Origin: Taxillus chinensis
Lineage: Eukaryota > Streptophyta > Magnoliopsida > Santalales > Loranthaceae
DNA length: 64,000 bases
Assembly (NCBI GenBank): GCA_023512835.1
Contig: CM042085.1
Coordinates: 6,424,062-6,488,061 of the forward strand
Direction of reading: 5' to 3'
A model generated the notes under the pieces. It saw only the letters and a program-made list of their open reading frames with translations. It made no database searches and had not been told where the DNA came from. Below, in pieces: positions 22,106 to 33,493 of the stretch; the stretch's first letter is position 1, and every line of letters begins with the position of its first letter. The translations under genes and the position numbers were made by a program.

Positions 22106-25100
22106 TCAATCCTGGACTTCTTCCGGCCTCTTTGCAGTCCCTTTAATGTACCATCCCAGAGCAGAAAAAATAGTCACCACACCAGCTACAACCGCATAGT
22201 TTCGGTGTTTGTCTGTCGATACTCCAGATGTTGTAGAGGAGGAAGAGGATGGCCCCCTTGGCTCCTCTGGGTTCAGTTCAACCTTTTCTTCAGCCTGAGG
22301 ACCCTGACAGTGTTTGTGGTCCAAAAGGAAACTTTTAATGGGTAAATCATATGCAACATCAAGGCAGAAACATGTATCAACCAAAAAAAAAAAACATAGC
22401 CACACACAGACAAGGAAGCTATCTATCTACTTAACCAAGCAAATTCATAGATTCTCTGAGTTATGTCTTTTGACTGAAACAAAAAAAACATAAAAAGCCA
22501 CAGATTTTATTCTTGGAAGACAAAACAACAATTTATTCCTTGAATAGTGCCGTGCAGTATGGTAAAAATTGAAACTTGTCAGGAAAACATTTTTTGAGTT
22601 TTCCAGCAACAAATACACTTCTATGGGGGTTCAATCAAAGTCATGGGGGTACAATGTTGTTTTATTAATCAATGATTGCCACCAGTAGAAACAAAAGAAG
22701 TAATAAACCAACACATCACATTCACAGCAGGCATACACCTTCTAATGGGATACAAATGTTAAATTTCAAATAACATTACCGATGATATTCAGTGCGATCA
22801 TACCTTGCGTGCTAGCTTTTCCAACTTCTCTCGCTCAATTTTCTGCAGTAATACAAAAAATCATCATATATTCCTTTTTAGCTGTAATTTGGAATAAACA
22901 ACAGAGATGATTAAAAAGCAATAATAATAATAATAGTAATAATAACACCCATTCATCATCAAAATCATTATGCAACGTTTTTTAAATTAAGACATTTAAT
23001 TCTAACAGTTTAATTGATTTTCATTATTAAGAGGTGTTTTTGTGTCAGCAAACAACTTTTCAGAAGAGTAGGTCGTGAAAAATAAGGTCTCCTACCAGTT
23101 GCCTCTGTCATGATTGATGTCTCCCGGTAATTAAAAAAACAATGACAGCAGGCGTATGATGCTTATAAATGTCTGGAAAAATAACCTCCTCACTCCTCAG
23201 TCCTTAAGCCTAGATGATTAGAAGCAAATATAAATTTGGCCTGTTCAGCTCCAAATACATTACACATTATTTTTAAATTAACTCCAAATTAATTTTTATT
23301 GTCAAATTAACTCATAAATAACCTCCTCGGTCCATAGGCCTAGATGATTTCCGAAGGGTAACTGAATAAGCAAACAGGGGCATCGGTTCAAAAAATTCAA
23401 TCTGTTGAATTTGGTACCATTCACCTCCTGTGTAACCAACCAAGGTTCAAAAGTACATGAGATCTGGTATGGCGAGGCGGGAGCCTTAGTATAGTTGATA
23501 CAGGCATCTCAACCGTGAACAACAAATAAAAGTTTTTTTAAAATAAATGAAATAAAATAAAATTTATGTAAAATTATAATAAAATCATACTAAAAATATT
23601 AAACATAAATATCCAAATTCAAATATCCCTAGTCATCTATCAAATCCAAATTACTAAATTCCTAATAATAATAATAATATGTAATAATAACATTCTATTT
23701 GTTAAACCTAATTTTTATGTCAATCGATTTTGTTTTTTTCTTTTTAAAAGCAAATCATACAAGAAAACAATAAAAAATTATTAAAAAAACATATTACATA
23801 CATACATATCAATGCACCTGGTTTGACTGTAACCAGGCACAGCAAGGGAGAGGTGCACTAGCGACAGCAGAGGCACAGATGGGTGTTCGAGCATCAGACA
23901 TTTGGTTCTTTGTCAGATCTAGGCCTTAGCATGTGGGACAGCAACGAGATGAAACATGAGTGGTGGTTGTCGAAGCTTGATCGATGGCAACAACAACAAT
24001 CGAGGGCAGCAGTGATGGTTTCCAATGGCTTCAGTTTGGGCAGTGACTAGGAGTTAGGCAGATGGATTCCGACGATGCAAACTCACAATGGTCCACGACT
24101 CCACGTGTTTTTTTTCAAAGAAAAATGGGCCACCTTCCTCACCTGCTCAAGGCAGGTGTCTGCTAGGGCTGCATATGGTGTGCCCATTACAGGGAGCCAG
24201 AGCCCAGAGGCAGGTATTTTCAAACACTGACTGTAACGGTGTGAGTAATTTCATCCATTTAATATTTAAAAAATTAGAACATTGACCTTTTCCATCAATT
24301 TTATATTAGAATGGCTGGGTATAAGGATTGGATGGGATAATTCTTACCTGGTCCCTTACAAAATTTGTTGAGGTTGCACGTTTTACAATCCATCTCAATG
24401 TTTGATCCTGCAATTGCCTAGTGATTAAAACCAGCTTGGTCATTGTCTTATAATAACCAGCACTCCCATCCCATTGTTGTAACCTGTCCAGTTGTACCAC
24501 TTCAAACCAAAGCCTTTCACATCCTATACAATCTTGCCTGCCAAATGCAGGACACAATCTACAGATCCATCATGCGCAAGAGTATCAATGTCAAAAACTA
24601 TCTTCAATGCTCTTTTATATTTTAAGAAATTTTTACCATGGCAAGTTACAACAACTTTGCTGCTTCCTTATTCTCTAATGAAAATAGGTATTTTATTGAA
24701 ACATAAATCGGCATCTCAAATTCATTGAGGGGTCCATTCATGTATAATGATATGCTATTTAAAATTTAGAATTTATGTTATGCAGCAAATTGCAGTTATT
24801 GTATTTATTAATTTTCAATGTGAGTGTAACTTAAAAGCCTGCCCAATAATAATAATGAAACTTTTTATTTGGGGGAATATCCAGTCTACACTCACTTTAA
24901 ACGCAGAAGTGACATAATAAATCTAAAGCAGCATGACAAAAAATTTATATGAGCATGTCAAAAGAAAATGGATAGACATCAACTCATCAACCTATGCTTG
25001 TTTGACCAAGGAGTACTAGCTCAGCAGGTAGATCCCTGTATACCATTTGTGGTCATTAGAGATTTGCATCCGTAGCTAAATATGTGGTGGAATATTTGAG

Positions 25101-25436
25101 TCAATTATGATTCCCCTGCTGTAGAAATTGTGACTACGAAAAAGAAGAATAATGCTATTGAATTTCAGTGCACACGAATTATCATCCCCATACACAAAAA
25201 AATAGCCAGATGAATGTAGTGGAAAAAAGAAGGAAATATCATATAAACCATATAAATCAAGATAACTGAAAGCATTTATTAAAATTTTTACAAGTAAAAT
25301 ATGAAAAAAAAAGGACTATGGGTAGACTGATTACCTTGATGTAAATATTTTCTGCAGCCTTTTCTTCCTCACTTAAAACTTTGCCACCGCTTGAAAGCCT
25401 TCGAGATATGCACATCAGACTGCTCCTCATAGCCAT
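22106..25436 (-). CDS. mitochondrial ATP synthase inhibitor IF1-like protein
   Basis: Three exons: 25436-25335, 22842-22804 and 22303-22106, all GT-AG and phase 0, giving 112 residues. Exon 1 encodes a short Arg/Ser-rich presequence (MAMRSSLMCISRRLSS) and GGKVLSEEEKAAENIYIK; exon 2 encodes KIEREKLEKLARK; exon 3 starts GPQAEEKVELN and contains NYAVVAGVVTIFSALGWYIKG, a possible membrane segment, ending RPEEVQD. The LSEEExAAEN-IYIK-xxEREKLEK pattern is that of the plant proteins annotated as F1Fo-ATPase inhibitors, expected in mitochondria. A hydrophobic C-terminal segment is not part of classical soluble IF1, so inhibitory function is inferred. A 5'UTR intron is likely (acceptor CCTAG just upstream of the ATG). 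Intron 1 is about 2.5 kb and holds a transposon insertion. Confidence 0.85.
23439..24231. mobile_element. hAT-like non-autonomous insertion in IF1-like intron 1
   Basis: Absent from the paralogous intron at about 8095. The left end ACCAAGGTTCAAAAG and right end TTTTCAAACACTGAC are imperfect inverted repeats, and TGTAAC(C/G)(A/G) flanks both sides (23431-23438, 24232-24239), an 8-bp TSD with two mismatches. No transposase frame was seen. Confidence 0.5.
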
Positions 25437-26362
25437 GGCAGTAGATTACTAGGTTTTTCAACTATATTTCCAAAAAAGAGATAAATTATGTTGAAAGTAC
25501 AGAAAAAAATTAGTTATTGAATTAATTAATATAATACCACCCATATAGCTTTACGTTTTGCATACTTTGATTTGCATGAAGTGCCCTTAAAATTTCAAAA
25601 CTAGAAAGCATATTTTCTAAACTAGTAAATCAAGAGAGTATAGCCGATCAGATTATAAACCAATTGGAATAAAAAAGCTCACCCCCACAGTTTCCTTCAT
25701 ACCATGTCATCATAAATTTCACTGCATGTTTCAAAAGCCGCAAGTAAAGTTTATGGCTTATCAACTACCTCAAAATGTGTATTCTCATTCACGGCCCATT
25801 AAACCTATCACATCCCGAGGGCTTCTATTATCTTAAAAATTATTATTTTTGTCACGGTCTGGTTGGAAGTGGAAAGCCTCTGTAGAGAACCACACATTGT
25901 CGTCATTGCATATGGGTGAACTTTATCTTAACTAGTTTCTTCTATTTCATATTACCGTAAGGGCAGCGAGCACGTACCAGTCCCAGCATTGCATTGAGCT
26001 TATCCAGAAAGATGACAATTTAAAAAATTATGGTAAAATCCAAAATAACTAAGCTTCAAATCTCAGTCACACCCAATAAAAATCCGATGCCCTTTTCTTC
26101 AATTCCCTCAGCATTCATAGCTAACGCTGTTCAGGTCTCAGAACCCAAATTTAAAATTATATATTTTATCATGAAATAATAAGTAACCATCGAAGCAAAA
26201 TATGGCATCTGAAAACTCTCATCTGCTAGTGAAACCATATTCATACCACAGACACATTAAAAACAGCAGCAACAAAGATGACATCAACAATAAAAGATGC
26301 CAATGAAGCCTTAAAACATGCGCAACCATCATCCGAGGGAACGATTGAATGAAACGAAAACA

Positions 26363-26443
26363 GATGAATCGAAAACGTTACCTTGCTCAGATGAATCGAA
26401 AACGTTACCTTGCTCAAATGAATCGAAAACGTTACCTTGCTCA
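26363..26443 (-). repeat. 27-bp unit repeated three times, each with a splice-donor-like site
   Basis: Three head-to-tail units GATGAATCGAAAACG... of 27 bp (26363, 26390, 26417) are near perfect. On the minus strand each reads TGAGCAAG|GTAACG, a good 5' splice site for the IF1-like leader. Copy 1 has only one such site (CTAG|GTAACG at 9517). Confidence 0.85.
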
Positions 26444-26464
26444 AATGGTTTGGACGAATGCCTT

Positions 26465-26466
<2 letters not shown>

Positions 26467-26518
<52 letters not shown>
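26467..26518. repeat. (GA)n microsatellite
   Basis: About 50 bases of GA on the plus strand, which is (CT)n on the IF1-like sense strand. It lies in the probable 5' leader of that gene. Confidence 0.95.
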
Positions 26519-26559
26519 CTGGGGGGATTGGGGAACACACCTCACAAACAGTGCGGCTC

Positions 26560-26876
26560 TGGAGCATTCAGGGAAGCACACGCAAGGAACAGGTGTTATG
26601 TGGACGACCAGACCAACCTGAGAGAAACAAAGCCCACTTCACTCGGCCCATTATTATTATTATTATGTTTTTAATGGGTTAAGTGGGCCAATATTTTAAT
26701 TTTTGAACTGGGCCACCATGCATTTGGGTTAGGGCGCACTGATGTTCACCCATAGCCTACGTTAGCAATCCTGCGCCAAATCCTAGCCTATATAACGCTC
26801 GTTTCGCAGCCTGCTGTCCAGTGTTTCCTTCGGCAGCCGATCTAAGAAACCCTAGGTTTGCTTTTCTCTCTGCATC
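26560..26876. promoter_or_regulatory. divergent promoter between IF1-like gene and RPS25
   Basis: Contains CGGCCCATTA (26645), GTGGGCCAAT (26683) and CTGGGCCACC (26706), the TGGGCC/GGCCCA site II words common in plant ribosomal and mitochondrial protein promoters. There is a TATATAA box at about 26790 and the telo-box AAACCCTAG at 26849 in the RPS25 leader. It is conserved in order in copy 1. Both flanking genes point away from it. Confidence 0.65.
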
Positions 26877-28265
26877 ATGGTACGTTCGGTCGTCTGATTT
26901 TGTTGTGTTGGTTCCTTATCATATCGATTCATCTCTGTTTTGTAGTTTTTTTTATTGATTTGAATCGATTGTTGTTTATATTTTCTCAGTACCCAAAGGG
27001 ATTTAATCCCTAGAATTCCTCGATTTTAAATTTAAATTTTTTAATTATAGGCGCCGAAGAAGGATAAGGCCCCGCCTCCGTCCTCGAAACCTGCCAAATC
27101 TGGAGGAAAGCAGAAGAAGAAGGTAAGAACATCTTTAAGGTCCAGCTGATTGGCTTTCTTTATTGCGGTTTCTGTAATCAAGTGTTGTTGTGTTTTATTA
27201 TGAGAATTGGTGGTTTTTAAACTGTCTTGTAGAAATGGAGCAAGGGAAAGCAAAAGGAGAAGGTGAACAATATGGTTCTCTTCGACCAGGGCTCGTACGA
27301 CAAGCTTCTCACTGATATTCCAAAGATGAAGCTTATTACACCTGCCGTCGTATCTGAACGAATGAGGGTACGTTTCTTTTCCGAGATCTGATTTTGGGAT
27401 CCGGATTTTGGGTTTTGTCAGTTGTTTCATATTCTACATTTCTTTTTTTGATGGAGTCTTTATTTATTGATCATGTTCACTGTATGACTTTTTCTAAATG
27501 AAATTTTGTTGAATTCATGACTATTTATGATGTCTTCATAGTATTTGTAATAACATTATTTTTATGATGATTATTTGTTCTATAATTGTAGTTTTATTGA
27601 AAAAAATCATGTCTTCAGTAGTAATGTAGGCTAATCTGTTTGTTAGATTTTCTTGGGTTGGTTTGTTCAATTTTTTTAAACACTTCCACTACTTAGTTAA
27701 CAACTCTCTTGCTTTGAACTAAATATTAGTTCTCGTGCAGTGCTTAAAACTACTTAGAACTAAATATTACTTAACATTATTTTTTTAGTTGTTTCAACTT
27801 TGAATTTGGGCCAATCTACTTATGTTTTTCTGGGATGTCGTTGGGTGGTACTCAAAACTACTTGTTAGATTTAAATTATGAATTTGCGCCAATCTAAATT
27901 ATTTTGTTTCTGTTTTTGTTGTTTTGGGTGCCCGATTCTTTTGTGAAAACACCCAACTATGTGAACTTTCTTAATTTGTCTAATAATTTAGCTATGCGTA
28001 GATTTTTTGACGGGAAAATAAATTTCACTTGGGCATATATAAAACACAGAACATGTACTTAAATAAGGCAGTTGTTATTTGTTAGATGTTTTCTTTAAAA
28101 CATTGCGTGATGGTTGACTCTTTATTCCTGTTTTCCCTCTATTTCTAGGCCAATGGATCCCTTGCCAGGCGAGCTATCAAGGATTTGATGGCAAGAGGTT
28201 CAATTAGGATGATATGTGCCCATTCTAGCCAGCAGATCTACACCCGAGCTACCAACACCACATGA
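26877..28265 (+). CDS. RPS25: 40S ribosomal protein eS25 (RPS25)
   Basis: Four exons: 26877-26879 (the ATG alone), 27051-27122, 27233-27367 and 28149-28265, giving 108 residues, the usual length for plant eS25. Exon 2 encodes [19 protein letters not shown] and the KQKKKK tail; exon 3 [30 protein letters not shown] and [10 protein letters not shown]; exon 4 [19 protein letters not shown], then [18 protein letters not shown] and TGA. The winged-helix core and Lys-rich N-terminus match the family; eS25 sits in the head of the small subunit near the E site and takes part in IRES and translation initiation. The promoter has site II, TATA and telo-box motifs. All junctions are canonical GT-AG. Confidence 0.97.
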
Positions 28266-31200
28266 AGTAGATTACATCATCTCTAGAACTCAGTTTCTTT
28301 GCTAAAAAGCTAGCTGGCTTTTCTTTTTCTGTTCTTTTGTTTCCTACTCTGAATTCCGATGGGAATTTTTACATTTTGTGCTTGAAACTTAAACATTTTT
28401 CGATGTCTCTGTTTGTGTACTTCGAGTTGCTAATGACTAAATTCCTGTGTTGAGGAGTTAAATGATTAAGGAAGTTTTACTTTCTTACTATAATTTTCAT
28501 GCGATCATAAGTCTGTTTGTTTTGGCCGTTCATGCTGAGCTCTCTGCTACTTAATGATCAGTTTTGATTGTCTCGTCTGTTTTCCTCGTCTATCGACCTT
28601 TTTCTCTATCATATTTCTAGTGAATTTGTCTGATGGGTATTAACCCCATGGTTTTACTGTCTTTAGTTTGGTATTACCCGCCATGTTGTCTTGGCTTTAC
28701 TGTAGTCGTAATTTTGGGATTACATTGTGTGCTGAAGCGTTGCTTTTTGTAGCGTCTCTTGAGCCCGTTCGTCTCTTCCAGATCAGATGTTTTCAGTCTA
28801 TCGGCTTCTAACTCAGATTTGGTTTATTTTATTTGTTTTCGCTCGCTCCCAATGTCAATCCGGCCCTCGTTCCTTATTTCAATTGGGACAAAAAAAATTT
28901 AAATCGTAGGAAAAGCTTTAGAGGATAAATGGTGATTTACTAAATATAGTATTGCATAATTTATTTTTAAATTTTATTTTAGGGAAGTTAATGTAGAATT
29001 AATTTTATTAAATTTTAAAAATTTTTATTAAGCTGCTCCAATTCCAACCGTACTCTTGGGGGGTTATGTTCTTGCGTGCAGCTGCTATGTACACACATTT
29101 TCATATTATTTTTAATTTCGTGGAAATTCACAAAATTATATTTTAAAAAAAGATTGCTTTTCTCGTAGTTTTAAAACATAAATGTAATATTTCAAAAATA
29201 TTATTTTAATAATATATTTCTGTTTTAATAAAAAATTTAAATTTTTTATTTTTTTTAAATAATATTATAGATTATTTATATTTAATAATATTCTTTCGTA
29301 TTATTGTTCTAATATAATTATTCAATTATTTTTTCTATTAAGCGGTATTTTGGCCATTTTATATAGGCGTATTTATTTTTTCTACTTGTGTTCATGACTA
29401 AGGTTACTTGTATCAATTATTTAATTGTTTTTTTTACATTTATAGATTTAAATTATTTTTATTTTTATATAAATATATATATTATAATATATTTTTAATC
29501 ATTTCATATATTATTGTTATAATATTTTATATTATTTTTTAATAATAAATTATAAAAAGTTATATAAAACATGAAAATAAATGTGAGAAATTTTTAATAT
29601 AATTTAAACAATATTTTTTTAACACACTATTGGTAAATAGTATATATATCGGAAAAAATAATTTTATGACTTTTTTTTCTAAATAAATGAAAATAAACTT
29701 TAAGTAATCTATTATTACTAGTACTTTAAATAGTTTTGTGTGGATGAGGTCATCCTTAACCACTAATACTTAATTAAAATAATAAAATTATTTTTTAAGA
29801 GAGGAAAGGATGTAAAGATACGTATTCTTAGTCCTATAAGTGGACTAAAGTGAGAATTAAAATGCGTAGATGTAAGCATGTAATCAGGCTCAAAAAAGTA
29901 TGGAAGTTTGACTATACATAGACCTGTTTTTGAGTCCAGAGTACCAAGTGGAGCAATATGAGCTTATCTGAGGGTCTTTTGGGGCATTATGAAAATTAAG
30001 ATAGAGGAAAACTTTATTTTGAATTATTAGGTAATAGTATAAAAGGAGAGATAGGGTTTTTAGTGCATTTTTTGGCATTATGGGCGCGCGCTTAACCCGG
30101 ACCTAGTCACCCGAGAGACGCTGGTCGACGCAATAAGGAGGTTTTAGATTTAGAGATCGATTTAAACGAAGGAATTAAGTTTATTGATTTTTACAATCAC
30201 TCCTATAGAGTAACACGTTTTTGGCTAGGTGCTCCTAAACTCCTTTACCATGATCCTATCTTGTTATGATCTGGTATGTTTTGGGAAAGAAACTCATATT
30301 GTGGCTTGATTTGTGTGTTTATATGTGTATCCGATGTTAGTATTGACATCAATTTCCTAATATGTAATTTTTTCTATGATTTAGGAAAAACTTTTAGAGT
30401 TTTATAAAAATAGTTTTCTATTAACATTTATAAAATATAATTTGAAGATACAAAATAAATAGTAAGTTTCTATATTTACTAAAATATTATTCATTTCTCA
30501 AAAGTTGTTTCTATCATTTTTATATTATTTTTGATACATGTGAATTTTTGAATGACTATAATAAGTAAAAAGAGAAAAAAGTAATAAAAAAAGACTATAT
30601 TATTTTAAAATAATAGAAAATTTATATAGAAGAGGGATAGAGGATTTTTTGAAAATAAATAAATTTAAAGCTTTATTTTTAGAGAATATAATTTTTAATT
30701 AAATTTTATGAAAAAATATGAAAAAATCCAATACTGGTGCTCTTAGAATATGAGCATTGGAGGATGGGCCATGTATGCATTCATCCCCAAATATGAAAAA
30801 ATTGTTTTTGCACAAGTCTAAAATTTCCATATTTATAAGCCTATATTAAATTAGTAATTTCATTTATCAAAATAAAAATATATTATTATTTTAATAAAAA
30901 ATGTGAATGAAATGAGTTGGAGAGATTTTATTAATGTTTGATTGATTTTGAACAAGAAAGATGAAATTACTAGTTAAAAGTTATTCATTTAATATTTTAG
31001 ATATTTCAATTAATGACATATAATTAATGAATACTTTTTATTCATCCATAAATACTTTTTGTATAATTTTTTAATATATATTATTGTAATTATAAACTTT
31101 TGATTGGTAATAATAAATGAAGAGAGAAAAGAGAAAATAATACAAAATAAATTAAAAAATAAATATAGATATAAATGAAGAATAAAATATCTGATGTTTT

Positions 31201-31802
31201 TAAAAAATATTTAATTTATATATTATTTATTTTCAAAATAATGATGAAAATGTCATGAATGCCAGTGTCAATAACAAAAAAAAAACTGTAATAATAATAA
31301 TAATAATATGTTAATGAAAAATCAATATGTTTTTGGTGTATCTTTCGCGACTAACATAGGAATTTAGTGATTCCTATAATAATAATAATATAAATAATAA
31401 TAATAATAGCAGCAGCAGCAGAGATGCAGATGATTGACATGCACGCAATACTCAAAGTATTGTGTGGTGAAGTTTTGTAAATCTAAATCGCGGATTAACG
31501 TTTCATTTAATATTAATATCACTATTACAATATTTATTTCAGTGCACAACTTAAAAGTTAACAATTTTGAAGATATGTATCCAACACGAGATACTCTTAT
31601 TTAAGCATGTTGATATATTTAGAAGTATTTGTTTTCCAAATTATTATTTTCGTTTCGACCAAGATTTTACCTAAATTCGTCTTGTTGATCAATCTAAACA
31701 CTGGTTGAGTTTTAAGCATAAATTAAAATTAGCTACTTGTTCATTTTTTTTAATAATATTTCCCTAAATTACGTGACATAAAAACGTAGTCAACATGTCC
31801 TT

Positions 31803-31860
<58 letters not shown>

Positions 31861-32090
31861 ACTGTGAAAACGTGGGATAGCTTAGTTGAAATGAAAGTCT
31901 AAATTTATACGGTTAAATTTTAATATTACGGATCAAATTAAAAGTTTTTATAAATAAAAGATAGCATATATATTGCCTTTCCTTTTTCATAAATAAAAAA
32001 CTAATGTAATTTAATTTTTACTAATGCTGCCTTTGTCTACGCTGCCGGCTGTATCAGGGAATGGGCCGTGGCGCATCTCTACAATGCAGA
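28266..32090. other. AT-rich intergenic, no gene seen
   Basis: Very AT-rich beyond about 28900. A small GC-rich island at about 30080-30130 (GGGCGCGCGCTTAACCCGG) stands out. An (AT)n run of about 50 bases lies at 31806-31856. No coding or RNA gene was recognised. Confidence 0.5.
31806..31856. repeat. (AT)n microsatellite
   Basis: Alternating A and T for about 50 bases. Confidence 0.95.
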
Positions 32091-33493
32091 CCGTAAAGTG
32101 CAGACCAGACCAGACCAGAATTGCCTCTAAATCTGCCTAGGGTTTGTTCATAGCGCTTCGCGATTTCCCAGAAACAGCGATCTCTCTGCCGGTACGGTCT
32201 CTATTTATATGCTCGATTTTTCTTTCCCTACCCCCTCTCTCTTCCCCAATTCCACACACGTCCTCTCCCTATTCATCTGCCGCAGTTATATATTGAATTG
32301 ATGTTTACGTGCTGAAATGCATCAACACACCCTCTGTTGAAGTACGTGTGGGCATACACTGTTTTCTAGCGATTTTAAAAGTGCAAGAATCACTGGTAAC
32401 GAATCCATTTATTATTAGGTTCTGGATCAGATATGGCATAGTTTTAGGATATCTAAGTATGAGAGATTGGAGGGTTTTGTTTTTTGTTTTTTGTTTTTTA
32501 AAATGTGATGGAAATTCTAAGACATTTTATTTATTTTTTTTAATTTGGGTTGCATGTAGAGTGATAAACTGACAATGGGGATTATGGATGCACAATTGCA
32601 CGTATGGATCACTTATTTAGTCATGGAAGAATGTTTTTAGCTACTGTGGTGGGAATCATTTGACTATTTTCTTGCTCTACATAACTACCGGGTGTTTAAT
32701 ATCCTCTTTAATCACATTATTACCATTTCGTTTTCTCTACTTCTACGAAAAGAAAAAGAAAAAAGTTCTATGAAGGAATCTTTTTAGTCTGCTCTGATTA
32801 TGCAATTTGTGTCAGAATATCATATCTGGTTATCTAACTCTACATGTTAATTTATTGGAGGTAGGTGCACATATTGGTGATACGTTTATTTTACAACTTG
32901 CGTTGGGTATATGAGATTGGTCATGTTATGCTCTAACTCCTTTCTATGGAACCAGTATAAACCATATCAAAATATGAATGATTTGTTAAACTCTGACTTG
33001 AACTTCTTATTATGTCAATTTTCCACATTGGATTAAACAATTCGAATGTACATCATATGTTTGGTGGGGGGTAAAGTGAATTTTATTAATATTTACTCCA
33101 AGTCTTCTGTCTGCAACCTTGCCGATCATAAAGTTTTCTTTAAAATGCGCGCATTTTGATTCTTTTCCCTTCCCGAGCAGTGGTCTTGTACCAATCTTCA
33201 AGAAATTTAGTTCTTCAGAAATCTGGCCCATCTCTGTTAGTGCTGCTACTGTTGTTGTTATTGCTCTTTAACATCTTTTTTAGAAATCTTTGTCTGGGCC
33301 ACCCCTTGGAGCCATATCTCATGATATAGGTTACTTTTGTGCTTTGCATCTCCTTTTGGATTTCATTTTGTTACCCCCTTTCAGTACGTGTATACTTCTT
33401 CCTTTGAACCCCCTTCTAGCATCTACTTCTTCCTTTGAACTCTTCTACTTTCTGTGCATTTTCCACAGTTCCCGTGGAAGCTTATCTAGGTAG

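Larger units (their letters stand above)
21838..26825. repeat. segmental duplication copy 2 (intact IF1-like locus)
   Basis: Counterpart of 6555-9795. It contains all three coding exons of the IF1-like gene and the upstream region shared with RPS25. It is longer than copy 1 because of a roughly 0.79-kb hAT-like insertion in the intron (23439-24231) and the native exon 1 block (about 24965-26360). Confidence 0.85.

Noticed and set aside
25005..25060. tRNA-like stretch (AGTACTAGCTCAGCAGGTAG)
   Set aside because: It resembles a D-arm, but no acceptor stem, anticodon stem or T-arm could be paired.
26241..26682. Open frames over the GA microsatellite
   Set aside because: Their content is (RE)n or (SL)n from the dinucleotide repeat; the region is the IF1-like leader and promoter.
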